Positions 8,688 to 17,441 of a DNA stretch of 59,331 bases are shown in pieces. Location of the stretch: contig JBEULL010000013.1 of the NCBI GenBank assembly GCA_041287365.1, positions 1-59,331 on the forward strand, in the 5' to 3' direction. Source of the stretch: JAQVIJ01 sp041287365. GTDB taxonomy: Bacteria; Desulfobacterota; Dissulfuribacteria; Dissulfuribacterales; DYLC01. Both the position numbers and the translations under genes were made by a program. Positions within the stretch are counted from its first letter, which is position 1; every line of letters begins with the position of its first letter. Under the pieces are notes generated by a model, which did no database searches, was not told the origin of the DNA, and was given only the letters and a program-made list of their open reading frames with translations.

Positions 8688-8744
8688 AGGCCGCCCTTTT
8701 ATCGAAGATTCTCATGAAATATCTTGCATAGCAAATAATATGAT

Positions 8745-9032
8745 ATGAACCTCAATAAAAAGCAACATATATTTAACGGCCATGGCCTTGTGCATTCACT
8801 CGATGACCTGAATATATTACGGCTCAGGATTCGACCGCAAGCCGTATATTTTTTGCGCTTTGTGCTTGAGGCCTACGACAATTTATATATAATGACCACC
8901 ATAGACAGGGATTGCGGGCTCGTTGAGATACGCCATGTTAAAGGCAGCGAAAAAGACCTGCAAGATATCTTGACAGAACTAACCGAAATCACAGGAGATT
9001 ACCAGATCATTACTCCACATGACACCATCTAA
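8745..9032 (+). CDS. DUF4911 domain protein
   Basis: A 95-residue protein whose core (about 24-88; RIRPQAVYFLRFVLEAYDNL, DRDCGLVEI) resembles DUF4911, a small domain common in Desulfobacterota and found next to or fused with other proteins. Its function is unknown. It overlaps the start of miaB by 14 nt, and miaB has no ribosome site of its own at the right distance, so miaB is probably translated by coupling to this gene. Confidence 0.7.
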   Translation: MNLNKKQHIFNGHGLVHSLDDLNILRLRIRPQAVYFLRFVLEAYDNLYIMTTIDRDCGLVEIRHVKGSEKDLQDILTELTEITGDYQIITPHDTI

Positions 9033-10335
9033 GCGTATTCACATCATCACCTTCGGCTGCCAGATGAACGAACATGATTCGCAGCGCATATTTCAATTGT
9101 TGTATCCTGCCTATGAACCCACTGACAATCCAGCAGACGCGGACCTCATACTGTTCAACACCTGTTCCATTCGAGAAAAGGCTGAAAACAAGGTCTATAG
9201 CATGGCAGGCAGATTCAGAAAACTCAAGGAACGAAAAAAAAATCTGATTCTCGGCATAGGAGGCTGTGTAGCTCAGCAGGAAGGAGAACGGCTTCTGCAA
9301 AAACTGCCCTATGTGGACATGGTCTTTGGACCTCAAACCTTATACAGCCTGCCCTCATTACTGCAAGAAGTTGAAAAAGGCAACCGGGTATGCCGCACGG
9401 AACTGACACAGGATTTTCGCATTCCCACTCTGACCACTCACATTCCAAACGCACATCCATTTCAACGGTTCATCACCATTATGCAGGGCTGCGACAACTT
9501 CTGTTCTTATTGCGTGGTGCCCTATGTAAGGGGTCGTGAGATCAGCCGCCCCATGCAGGACATTTTGACCGAGGTAAAAGAAGCGGTCAATCAAGGCATA
9601 AAAGAGGTCACTCTGCTGGGGCAGAATGTCAACTCCTACGGTGCAAAGGAGGGTTCTGCAAATTTCCCACAGCTTCTCAGGGAAGTTGCTGATTGCGGAG
9701 TGGAACGGCTGAGATTCATGACCAGCCATCCCAAAGACCTGACCGAGGAACTCATGAAGTGTTTTGTGGAGATCCCCTGTCTTTGCGAACACCTGCACCT
9801 TCCCGTGCAATCGGGCTCATCCCGTATTCTAAGGGCCATGAACCGAAGATATACCAGAGAAGAATATTTAACCAAGGTCAACAAATTACGAGAATTTTGC
9901 CCTGATATATCTCTTACCACCGATCTGATAGTGGGATTCCCTGGAGAAACCGAAGACGATTTTCAAGAAACCATGTCTCTTTTACAGGAAGTGCAATATG
10001 AACAGCTCTTTGTCTTCAACTATTCACCAAGGCCGTTCACTCGCGCTGCGCTACTGCCGAATCAGCTGCCTCTCGAACTCAAAACCGCCAGACTCACACA
10101 GGTAGTGGAGATGCAGCATGAAATAAGCCGTAAAAGGCACCAGCGGTTGGTGGGCAAAACATTAGAGGTATTGGTAGACGGCGTCAGTTCTAAAGATGTA
10201 TCGGAAATGGCTGGTAGAACTAGAGGCAATCATGTGGTAAACTTCAAAACCATGGACGATTTGACAGGTCAGACCATCCCCATAATGATTACAGAGGCCT
10301 TCTGCCATTCCTTGCGAGGCAAATTGCCCACTTAG
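9019..10335 (+). CDS. miaB: tRNA-2-methylthio-N6-dimethylallyladenosine synthase
   Basis: A 438-residue radical-SAM methylthiotransferase. The N-terminal UPF0004 domain has three cysteines for an auxiliary 4Fe-4S cluster (TFGCQMNEHDS, NTCSIREKAE, GGCVAQQEG). The radical SAM motif CDNFCSYC lies near residue 160, and a TRAM domain closes the protein (about 372-432). It adds a methylthio group to i6A37 in tRNAs reading U-starting codons. The long N-terminal NEHDSQ and VVPYVRGRE segments support MiaB over its RimO and MtaB relatives. The next genes (bifunctional nuclease, PHP) follow on the same strand. Confidence 0.95.
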   Translation: MTPSKRIHIITFGCQMNEHDSQRIFQLLYPAYEPTDNPADADLILFNTCSIREKAENKVYSMAGRFRKLKERKKNLILGIGGCVAQQEGERLLQKLPYVDMVFGPQTLYSLPSLLQEVEKGNRVCRTELTQDFRIPTLTTHIPNAHPFQRFITIMQGCDNFCSYCVVPYVRGREISRPMQDILTEVKEAVNQGIKEVTLLGQNVNSYGAKEGSANFPQLLREVADCGVERLRFMTSHPKDLTEELMKCFVEIPCLCEHLHLPVQSGSSRILRAMNRRYTREEYLTKVNKLREFCPDISLTTDLIVGFPGETEDDFQETMSLLQEVQYEQLFVFNYSPRPFTRAALLPNQLPLELKTARLTQVVEMQHEISRKRHQRLVGKTLEVLVDGVSSKDVSEMAGRTRGNHVVNFKTMDDLTGQTIPIMITEAFCHSLRGKLPT

Positions 10336-10390
10336 CTTTTTAATTTTTTGAGGATTCCTAAAAACTTGACAGTTCCATCGGGAGAATCCA

Positions 10391-10876
10391 ATGCATCGAA
10401 TACCAGTATATGTACAGTCCATCACCCTGGATCCAGATTCCAATTCTCCGGTCCTGCTTCTGCAGGAACTGAACGGATCCCGCACCCTGCCTATCTGGAT
10501 CGGTGTCATGGAAGCCACAGCCATAGCCTCAGAACTGGAGCGTCTCCAGTTTACCAGACCCATGACACATGACCTGCTGGTCACTTTCACTCAAAAGATG
10601 GGAATAGAGATTCTGGAGGTAGAGATCTCCGAAATGGAAAACGACACATTTTATGCCGTTATAACGGCCAGAAACGGCGAGCTCGTATCAACAATCGATG
10701 CCAGGCCCAGCGATGCAGTAGCTATCGCACTGAAAACCAAGGCACCGATCTATGTAAATGACAGGGTTATGCAGAAAGTAAAAATGGAAACCGCTTCAAG
10801 CCACCCATCGCAGCCCCAGAACTGGGATAACGTACTGGAAGAATTGGGGCCTGAGCACTTCAAATACAAGATGTGA
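10391..10876 (+). CDS. Bifunctional nuclease family protein (BFN/DUF151)
   Basis: A 161-residue protein with GGGAG 6 nt before ATG. The BFN domain spans about 1-130, with the conserved ILPIWIG-like segment (here TLPIWIGVMEATAIA), RPMTHDLL and DARPSDAVAIALKTKAPIYV. Family members were named for DNase/RNase activity and occur in many bacteria, often next to miaB in Desulfobacterota. The PHP gene begins 7 nt downstream, suggesting co-transcription with miaB. Confidence 0.88.
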   Translation: MHRIPVYVQSITLDPDSNSPVLLLQELNGSRTLPIWIGVMEATAIASELERLQFTRPMTHDLLVTFTQKMGIEILEVEISEMENDTFYAVITARNGELVSTIDARPSDAVAIALKTKAPIYVNDRVMQKVKMETASSHPSQPQNWDNVLEELGPEHFKYKM

Positions 10877-10882
10877 GGCGTC

Positions 10883-11521
10883 ATGATAGACCTGCACTGC
10901 CACAGCATATTCAGTGACGGAGAACTGTTGCCCTCGGAACTGGTGAGAAGAGTAGAAGTAATGGGCTACAGGGCCATTGCCATCACCGACCATGCCGACG
11001 CATCCAATCTCGAATACATACTGTCCGGCCTTCTGAAGACACTGGAAGACATCAACAGATACAGCACAGCCCGACTGCTGCCGGGTGTTGAACTCACGCA
11101 TGTCAGGCCCGCCGTAATCCCACGACTGGTGCAGGAAGCCCGAAGATTGGGGGCCAAGATCGTAGTCTGCCACGGCGAAACCATCGTTGAACCCGTATGC
11201 CCGGGTACCAACAGGGCAGCCATCGAGGCCGGAGTGGATATATTGGCCCACCCAGGCATGATCACGCCGGAGGATGTGCAAACAGCCGCCGATAAAGGGA
11301 TATTTCTGGAATTGTCAGGCAGAAAAGGGCATTCCCTCACCAACGGCCATGTGGCCAGATTGGCCATGAAACATGGTGCACCCCTTGTCATCAATTCAGA
11401 CGGCCATGCGCCGTCAGACTTCATGACTTGGGAATTTGCAAAAAAAGTGGGCATGGGAGCAGGGCTTTCAATGGAACAGATAGATAAACTATATGATACT
11501 GTCGCAACGCATTTTTTATAA
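10883..11521 (+). CDS. PHP-domain phosphatase (histidinol-phosphatase-like)
   Basis: A 212-residue PHP metalloenzyme. Metal-binding motifs are DLHCHSIFSDG at the N-terminus, TDHAD near residue 35, an internal LPGVELTH, HPGMITPED and NSDGHAPSD near the C-terminus. It belongs to the short histidinol phosphate phosphatase-like group; the substrate cannot be told from sequence alone. GAGG lies 5 nt upstream of ATG, and the gene follows the bifunctional nuclease gene almost directly. A short AT-rich spacer separates it from cheX. Confidence 0.85.
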   Translation: MIDLHCHSIFSDGELLPSELVRRVEVMGYRAIAITDHADASNLEYILSGLLKTLEDINRYSTARLLPGVELTHVRPAVIPRLVQEARRLGAKIVVCHGETIVEPVCPGTNRAAIEAGVDILAHPGMITPEDVQTAADKGIFLELSGRKGHSLTNGHVARLAMKHGAPLVINSDGHAPSDFMTWEFAKKVGMGAGLSMEQIDKLYDTVATHFL

Positions 11522-11606
11522 CACAGGAATAATCAGACTTGTTTTTTGTTGATTTTTTGTTTATCTAATAAAAACTATTAGAAATCAAACGAAGCAGGAG
11601 AGTGGA

Positions 11607-12065
11607 ATGGACGCCAAGATCATAAATCCCTTTCTGGAAGCAGCGGTAAACGTCCTGAAGACCATGGCTATGGTTGATGTAACCCCTGGTAAACCCTTCT
11701 TAAAAAAAGACCAGACGGCCAATGGCGATGCATCAGGCATAATAGGCATCACCGGCGAGGCGCAGGGTTCCATGTCTATCTCCTTTTCAACCCCCTGCAT
11801 ATGTGCAATCGTCTCCAATCTCTTCGGTTCACCCGTTACCGAACTCAACGACGAGGTCAAAGATGCCGTAGGTGAATTGACCAACATGATATGCGGGGAT
11901 GCCAGAAGAAGGCTCGAGGCAGCAGGCGTAGTATTGCAGGCGGGGACACCTACTGTCATATCGGGCGTAGGACACACCATCAAACACATCAGCAAAGGCC
12001 CCTGTGTGGCCATGCCCTTCAACACGCCCAATGGAGACTTCACCATAGAATTGGCCTTCAATTAA
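11607..12065 (+). CDS. cheX: CheX-like CheY-P phosphatase
   Basis: A 152-residue single CheX/CheC-like domain. The catalytic ExxN signature is present in VGELTNMICGDARRRLE, followed by the usual helix and beta segments. CheX dephosphorylates CheY-P and so helps reset chemotaxis signalling. AGGAG precedes the ATG by 7 nt. It is not in a che operon here; the nearest chemotaxis gene is the chemoreceptor at 35444. It converges with the small secreted-protein gene, leaving 9 nt between the stops. Confidence 0.88.
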   Translation: MDAKIINPFLEAAVNVLKTMAMVDVTPGKPFLKKDQTANGDASGIIGITGEAQGSMSISFSTPCICAIVSNLFGSPVTELNDEVKDAVGELTNMICGDARRRLEAAGVVLQAGTPTVISGVGHTIKHISKGPCVAMPFNTPNGDFTIELAFN

Positions 12066-12074
12066 AAGAACCTA

Positions 12075-12425
12075 TCATGGCCTTTCACAGACCACCACTC
12101 CGTTTTTGGTCTGGCATACCGTTCCATCGCTGCCTATAATGGCGGTTTCCACCCTTTTATAGACCTTGCCGTCCGAGACCTTAACCTCGTCTCCTTTTTG
12201 TTCATACACCCTGCCTGTGGAGCTTATGGTGGTATTGCCTATATGCTCGTAAACCACGCCATCGGAACGAATGGTCTTGTCTCCTTTGTGTTCATAAGTG
12301 GTCCCATCCGAACAGACGGTGGTGTTTCCGATGCGTTCACATTTGACATCTGCTTCCGCAAAAACTGACATAGGAAGCAGACCAAGGCCAACAGACAACA
12401 CGTACACCATCGATCTATTCTTCAT
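12075..12425 (-). CDS. Small secreted protein with short internal repeats
   Basis: A 116-residue protein with a Sec-type signal peptide (residues 1-23, cleavage likely after SVFA). The mature part consists of about five imperfect repeats of some 18 residues: ERIGNTTVCSDGTTYE, HKGDKTIRSDGVVYE, HIGNTTISSTGRVYE, QKGDEVKVSDGKVYK and a last degenerate one. Each carries a G-(N/D)-x-T/V and an SDG-x-x-Y unit, suggesting a small beta-repeat fold. Two cysteine pairs could be oxidised in the periplasm. Function unknown. Confidence 0.7.
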   Translation of the reverse strand: MKNRSMVYVLSVGLGLLPMSVFAEADVKCERIGNTTVCSDGTTYEHKGDKTIRSDGVVYEHIGNTTISSTGRVYEQKGDEVKVSDGKVYKRVETAIIGSDGTVCQTKNGVVVCERP

Positions 12426-12529
12426 TGTCCATCTCCTTGGGGCAATCGAGAATGTTCAACTACAGTGAACCACAATTAAATCTTTTTAATAATATTCGGA
12501 AAATCCATAAAAAACAACAAAAAAATAAA

Positions 12530-12561
12530 AAGCGGAACAGACTTGCCGGTCTGTTCCGCTT
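12530..12561 (-). terminator. Intrinsic terminator of the cytochrome gene
   Basis: A perfect 13-bp stem (AAGCGGAACAGAC with GTCTGTTCCGCTT) and a 6-nt loop. On the minus strand it is followed by a T-rich run (TTTATTTTTTTGTTG). It lies 30 nt beyond the stop of the pentaheme cytochrome gene, which confirms that transcription is meant to reach that stop rather than end at the in-frame TGA at 12978. Confidence 0.85.
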
Positions 12562-12590
12562 CGCATTTCAATCTCTATAAAATGTGGAAC

Positions 12591-13922
12591 TTAATTATGC
12601 CACACCCATTCACCCTTGAGTTCCAATTTTTTGTCCTCTCCGAAGAAGAGAACCTCGTTGCCGTCGAATTCACCGAACGGTACATACCAGAGCTTCACTG
12701 ATACGCTCATCTCGTCCTTGGCCAGCTCTCTATATGGCTTGCCATCCTTGGTGGTATCCACATACGGGAACGGTATCTCAAAGGTCTCTTTCACAGGACG
12801 AAGCGGCGGCAGGCTGGTCTCTCGCAACAAACCGCTCTTTTCATAGGGGCCGCGGCCCATCTCCTCTCCACGACCCAAACGGCCTGGGAAGGGCATGTAT
12901 ATCTTCTGTTCCTTGTATATCTCTTTTCCATCGTTGGTTTTGGCGGTCACTTCCAGGACCATTCTGTTGGGAGTAGGTCACCCATCTGGTATGACGTGGC
13001 CTGCCTTGTTCAGAAGCTCTACATTGATGATGCCTATGGGCACTACACCCTCTTTCTTGTTCTTTCTCCAGAACATGGCCCTGCCATCCACATCCACCTT
13101 CACGGCCATTTTTCTCATGGCCTCGCTGCGATAGGCCTCCATGTCGTGTCCCAAACCGGACTTCTTCATGTGACACTGCTGGCAGCTTTCATGGCCGCCC
13201 TCGGGCACATAGGCAAAGAGGTAACTGCCATAAAGGGTGGCGCATTGAGAGGGTTCGTCCAACTCGAAATTCGGACCCAATCCATGACACTGACCACAGA
13301 ATATGGACTCACCCAGAGCCGGAGCCTTGGCCATTTTGTCAAATTTGGGATGTTCATGTTTGCCTGTCTTGGAGCCATAGACGGTATCGGGCTGTGGATA
13401 ACCGTCCGCCCACTTATGAATGATGGCCTTCTTGTTATGGCAGACCATGCAGCCGATATTGACGCTGGAGATCTTCTTTTCCAGTTCCTCTCTCTTGGCG
13501 TCATTGTCCTCTTTCTGCCAGGCTCGAATAGTGGCGATGATCTCCCTTACCACCTCATCGCTCGCCTCGTCGATCTGAGGCAGGTGGCACTTGGCGCAGA
13601 GCATGAAGTGCCTGACCTCCAGGTCCTTGTCCTCTTTTACGCCTGAATAGGGAAATTTCTTGATTCCCATGTCAATGGCCGTAAGAATGGTAGGCGCAGT
13701 GCGGCCTGTACCCAAAAGAGAACGGGAGTGAATGGACTTCTGCCACTGCTCATACACATCCGGATGACACTCTTCGCACGACTTGGAGTCATACTTGGCT
13801 GCCAACTCGGCCATTGTTTTCGCCTTGGCCTGCTTTGGAGCTTCCGGCTTGGCGGCGCCGTAGGCGACTGTTGCGAGCATACAGCCGCTCAAGCACAACA
13901 GACCCAACTGTTTGAACTTCAT
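12591..13922 (-). CDS. Pentaheme c-type cytochrome, probable selenoprotein (in-frame UGA at 12978-12980)
   Basis: Read through one TGA, this is a 443-residue exported protein. AGGAGG lies 6 nt upstream of ATG. The N-terminus is a signal sequence with either a lipobox (LSGC14) or cleavage after AYGA. Five CXXCH heme sites are visible at residues 49-53, 109-113, 158-162, 209-213 and 247-251. After the hemes the chain reads HVIPDG-U315-PTPNRMVLEV and continues for 128 residues as a beta-rich domain. The second half has no plausible start or ribosome site, is in the same frame and is followed by a terminator, so recoding fits better than two genes. A weak hairpin with GGUC in the loop follows the UGA. 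The layout recalls ExtKL of Geobacter as I remember it; that should be checked. Likely periplasmic or outer-membrane electron transfer. Confidence 0.8.
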
Positions 13923-13957
13923 AGGCTTCCTCCTAAATAAAAGTTTGATAATATAAC

Positions 13958-13986
13958 CCTATAAAGAAGGCTATTTGAATTGTCAA
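13958..13986 (-). promoter_or_regulatory. Sigma-70-type promoter of the pentaheme cytochrome gene
   Basis: On the minus strand a perfect -35 TTGACA (13981-13986) is followed by a 17-nt spacer and -10 TATAGG (13958-13963), with TATATT a few bases further on. Transcription would start about 25 nt before the cytochrome ATG region. Confidence 0.65.
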
Positions 13987-14034
13987 TGCCAAATTGCATA
14001 TCGATTGGCTTTGCCTATGTAACAAAAAACAGGC

Positions 14035-14133
14035 TTTTTTGAGCGTAAGCCTTATAAAATGACAGCATCTTCTTGTTTCAATTGCATAAAAAATAGTATA
14101 GCAATAAAAAATGACAAGCCTGCGCTCAAAAAA
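14035..14133. repeat. Inverted repeat between the cytochrome gene and gmhA
   Basis: Arm one, TTTTTTGAGCGTAAGCCTT (14035-14053), and arm two, AAGCCTGCGCTCAAAAAA (14116-14133), are reverse complements with about two differences and enclose some 62 AT-rich bases. It lies 3' of gmhA. It could be a large terminator-like stem, a degenerate small mobile element or a processing site. No open frame is inside. Confidence 0.45.
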
Positions 14134-14218
14134 CAAAAAACAAGATTCTCATTTTCCTATAACTTCTAACTGTCAATAAAAATAAAAATTATCGAATCTC
14201 ATCAGACCAGCCTGCCAC

Positions 14219-14800
14219 TCAGTCCTCGAAGAGGCGTTTCTCCAGCAGCTCGCACAGGACATGAATCCACAGACCGTGTACCTCCTGAATGCGCGGAGTG
14301 TTTAAGGAGGGTGCCCTCAGCAGAAGCACATCCCCTTGATCGGCAAGTCTGCCACCTGTTTCACCGGTCATGGCCGTGAGCACCGCACCAATGCGCCTGC
14401 CCTGTTCAAATGCCTCAATGACATTGAGAGAGTTGCCGCTGGTTGTAATGCCGATGAGCACATCACCTTTCTGTGCCAATGCCTCCACTTGTCGAGCAAA
14501 TACCCTTTCAAAACCGTAATCATTGGCAAGAGCGGTCAAAATGGAGGTATCGGTGGTCAAGGCTATGGCAGGCAGGCCATTTCTCTCCAGTTTAAAGCGT
14601 CCCACCAGCTCAGCGGCCAGATGCTGGGCGTCAGCCGCACTTCCACCGTTTCCGAAGACCAGTGTCTTATTGCCTCGCCTGAAAGCGTCACTCAAAATCA
14701 TGGCCAATCGGGCCAGAATATCCATGGATTGCTTTGCCTCCAATACGGTTTTCAAATGCTCGTCAAAAAGCTTATCTATAGCTTGAATCATCTTTTCCAT
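14219..14800 (-). CDS. gmhA: D-sedoheptulose 7-phosphate isomerase
   Basis: A 193-residue SIS-domain protein of the expected length. Signatures are GNGGSAADAQHLAAELVGRF near residue 52, the TTDTSILTALANDYG loop and GDVLIGITTSGNSLNV for sugar-phosphate binding, with the catalytic HxxQExxH-like HGLWIHVLCEL helix at the end. It makes D-glycero-D-manno-heptose 7-phosphate for the LPS inner core, consistent with a Gram-negative cell. The DiaA relative is less likely given the conserved active site. It stands after comEC on the same strand. Confidence 0.9.
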   Translation of the reverse strand: MEKMIQAIDKLFDEHLKTVLEAKQSMDILARLAMILSDAFRRGNKTLVFGNGGSAADAQHLAAELVGRFKLERNGLPAIALTTDTSILTALANDYGFERVFARQVEALAQKGDVLIGITTSGNSLNVIEAFEQGRRIGAVLTAMTGETGGRLADQGDVLLLRAPSLNTPRIQEVHGLWIHVLCELLEKRLFED

Positions 14801-14813
14801 AAGTTCTCACTCC

Positions 14814-14840
14814 AATTCAACATTCAAAATTAAACATTAA
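14814..14840. repeat. AT-rich ATTCAACATT repeat, copy upstream of gmhA
   Basis: The segment reads ATTCAACATTCAAAATTAAA and continues CATTAA. It matches the AT-rich repeats found in four gaps of the Wood-Ljungdahl locus (41330, 42327, 46000 and 54629), showing the element is not confined to that locus. Confidence 0.55.
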
Positions 14841-14890
14841 CACACTCAGCCATGACCACTCGACTCAAGCAAGTAATTGCCCAATATCCC

Positions 14891-17431
14891 TTACGGCAAG
14901 CTGCTTTTAATGCCCAATGCCCCTGATTCACTCACTTCAACTGTAATCGTGCCATGCACATCCGTTCTCAAGACCTTGCTTCCTATCTCCAAATAACGCT
15001 GAAGCACTGTTTTGCTGGGCAGATGAAAGGGATTGTCTCTACCCACTGAAATAATCACAACCTCCGGTCTGCTTTTCTGCACAAATACAGGGGAATTGGA
15101 GCTCTTGCTTCCATGGTGCGGCGCCACCAGGACATTCACGGGAGAAACAACGTCAGCTATACATGCCTCTCTTTGAGCATCCATATCGCCTGTGAGAAGC
15201 AACGAGCGGCCTCGGTACTCCAACAGCAGCACCAGTGAACGGGCGTTTCGCGTCTCCAGACCACTGCATCCCTGAAGCAGGAGGGGCCGAATGAAAAGAC
15301 CTTGAATATTCAGGCTGTCGCCATCCTGTGGTGTATCGATTCTCAGTCCTATCTGATCAAGAGCGGTCTGAAGCCGGCTCCAGGTCTCTCCTTCGCCCTC
15401 ATCGCCGTTAGTCCATAAACACTTGACACGAAAATGCTGAAGCAGGTACGGAATTCCTCCCATGTGGTCGTGTTCGGGATGGGACATTACCAACAGATCG
15501 ATCTTATTATAACCGAGATACCTGATAAAAGGGGCCACAAGCCTCTCTCCCGTATCGAAATCATGGCTACCTGCCAGGCCTCCTGCATCCACCACCATCA
15601 AAAAACCACCAGGCCCTTCCACCACCTGTGCAAGCCCCTGCCCCACGTCCAATACATGCAATCGAAGCGTTCTGCTGTGGGCTATAGCAGCACTTCTATA
15701 CCAAAACCCTCCAATACAAATAACGACCAGCACAAAGGCGATACAGAGCCAACGCCTCTTCCACCCTCTATGCCTTACAGCCAGCACCAAGGCCAGAAGG
15801 GCCATACATGAGATGACCACCTGCCAAATCCATGGTTTAATGCACCAGAACGAAGCATACTCCCAATCGCCAATCCAACGCAAACCATTCAAAGACAGGC
15901 CAAGAATGACATCCATAACACCCCAGATACCAAAGGCAACCGTGGAAGAAAAGGGCAGCGACAATGCGCCGAGCATAAGACCAGGTAACAAAATGAGATC
16001 AGTCATTGGCACCGCTATGAGATTAACAGGCAGGGCCAGAAGAGAAAACCTTTGAAAATGCCATGCAATAAAGGGAGCGGTGGCCAAAAGGGCCACAAGA
16101 CTCGCAACAAACAGGGATACGAGGCGTTGTTTCAATGTAATCAATGCGGCCCTTTTCCTGCCGGAATCGGTTGTTTTTTCAAATTGTTGTAAAAAAGGCG
16201 TTGCCAGGCCGCACAAAAAGAAGACAGCTGCAAAAGATAGCTGAAAGGAAGGGCTGAAAAGCTGCAACGGCTCAAACAGCAACAGGACAAGACCGGCCAG
16301 GGCAAGTGCATTCAAAAGGCTTTGAGGTCTGTTCAGGATAAAAGCGGCCGATACAGCAGCGGTCATGAGCACAGCCCGCATAGCGGAAACAGAAAAACCC
16401 GCCATTCCGGCATATACAAGGACGGCCAGCACAGCCATGCCTGCCGCTATCCGCCGCACTGAAAATCTCAATGCAATGAACTGCCAATTAATGAGCAGAC
16501 GATACACGAACAACCCGCATATCAGTGCAACGAGGGTCATGTTGGTGCCTGAAACCGCCAAGAGGTGGCTGATGCCGGTCACCTGAGCCAGCTCCAAGAC
16601 ATTCCTGTCCATACCACCCTGCTCGCCCAGCAGCAGACCTACTGCAAGACTACGCGTGTCATTTGAAGGAAATGCCGCGCACAATGCCCTGACAAGCCGC
16701 GTTCTGGCCGTTTCCAGCACATACCGCCAATGGGGCAGCACAGAGGAATCAGAAATATGGCCTGTAATGGCGATTTTCAATGGGCTGACCACGCTTGCCG
16801 TTGCATGAATGCCCTGAATCTCCAACCAGAGCCTGTGATCAAATGCCCCTGGTACGGCAAAACCCTTGGGTTCTCTAATGCGAGCCGCAAAACGCAACAC
16901 ATCCCCTGGCCGCACATCGCGATAATTCAGCCCCTTTACGTGCAAAAAAATCTCACCACCAAGAGGAGAAAGGCCTTTAGGTTCAGCCCTTGCCAACAGC
17001 CCCACATGCAGGCGAGTACCGCCACCTTCCCTAAAGGCAGGCATACGAATCACCTGGCCAATCAGCACCACCTCTTCATTCGTCTGCGCAAGCGTCCAGA
17101 GGGGCCTTGCCGTATAAGCATAGGCCTTTTCATAAAACAGGACATTCAGACCGCCCAATCCCAGAAACAAAATTGCTGCAAAGAGACAGGATAGAAACCA
17201 TGTTGAAATGCCGACAGGTATTGCCTCTGCATCAGTTTGCTTTTTTTGCCAGACGAACGAAAGCAATTGCCACACCAGCCCACAACCACCCAAAAAGACA
17301 CAAGACCAGCCGATGACCAGCCAAATTGCATCATTTTGGACTATATGGGCGAAAAGCTGAGCGTGGCAAGAGGCGCCTGCAATACCGAGGCAGAAGAAGA
17401 GAATGGCTGTTATGAATATGAGATGATGCAA
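14891..17431 (-). CDS. comEC: ComEC/Rec2 family DNA-uptake channel protein
   Basis: An 846-residue inner-membrane protein. The N-terminal part has several membrane segments and a DUF4131-like region, the middle (about 225-500) is the Competence domain (LLLGEQGGMDRNVLELAQVTGISHLLAVSGTN is typical), and the C-terminal 270 residues are a metallo-beta-lactamase fold with SHPEHDHMGG and APHHGSKSSNS. ComEC forms the channel that takes single-stranded DNA into the cytoplasm and may trim the other strand. The annotated start is TTG; a downstream start is possible. No other competence gene is in view. Confidence 0.9.
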   Translation of the reverse strand: MHHLIFITAILFFCLGIAGASCHAQLFAHIVQNDAIWLVIGWSCVFLGGCGLVWQLLSFVWQKKQTDAEAIPVGISTWFLSCLFAAILFLGLGGLNVLFYEKAYAYTARPLWTLAQTNEEVVLIGQVIRMPAFREGGGTRLHVGLLARAEPKGLSPLGGEIFLHVKGLNYRDVRPGDVLRFAARIREPKGFAVPGAFDHRLWLEIQGIHATASVVSPLKIAITGHISDSSVLPHWRYVLETARTRLVRALCAAFPSNDTRSLAVGLLLGEQGGMDRNVLELAQVTGISHLLAVSGTNMTLVALICGLFVYRLLINWQFIALRFSVRRIAAGMAVLAVLVYAGMAGFSVSAMRAVLMTAAVSAAFILNRPQSLLNALALAGLVLLLFEPLQLFSPSFQLSFAAVFFLCGLATPFLQQFEKTTDSGRKRAALITLKQRLVSLFVASLVALLATAPFIAWHFQRFSLLALPVNLIAVPMTDLILLPGLMLGALSLPFSSTVAFGIWGVMDVILGLSLNGLRWIGDWEYASFWCIKPWIWQVVISCMALLALVLAVRHRGWKRRWLCIAFVLVVICIGGFWYRSAAIAHSRTLRLHVLDVGQGLAQVVEGPGGFLMVVDAGGLAGSHDFDTGERLVAPFIRYLGYNKIDLLVMSHPEHDHMGGIPYLLQHFRVKCLWTNGDEGEGETWSRLQTALDQIGLRIDTPQDGDSLNIQGLFIRPLLLQGCSGLETRNARSLVLLLEYRGRSLLLTGDMDAQREACIADVVSPVNVLVAPHHGSKSSNSPVFVQKSRPEVVIISVGRDNPFHLPSKTVLQRYLEIGSKVLRTDVHGTITVEVSESGALGIKSSLP

Positions 17432-17441
17432 GGCAATGGGC

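Noticed and set aside
12591..12962. Separate gene downstream of a short cytochrome
   Set aside because: Same frame as the cytochrome, no ribosome site before its first Met, and the interrupting codon is TGA with tRNA-Sec in the same window.
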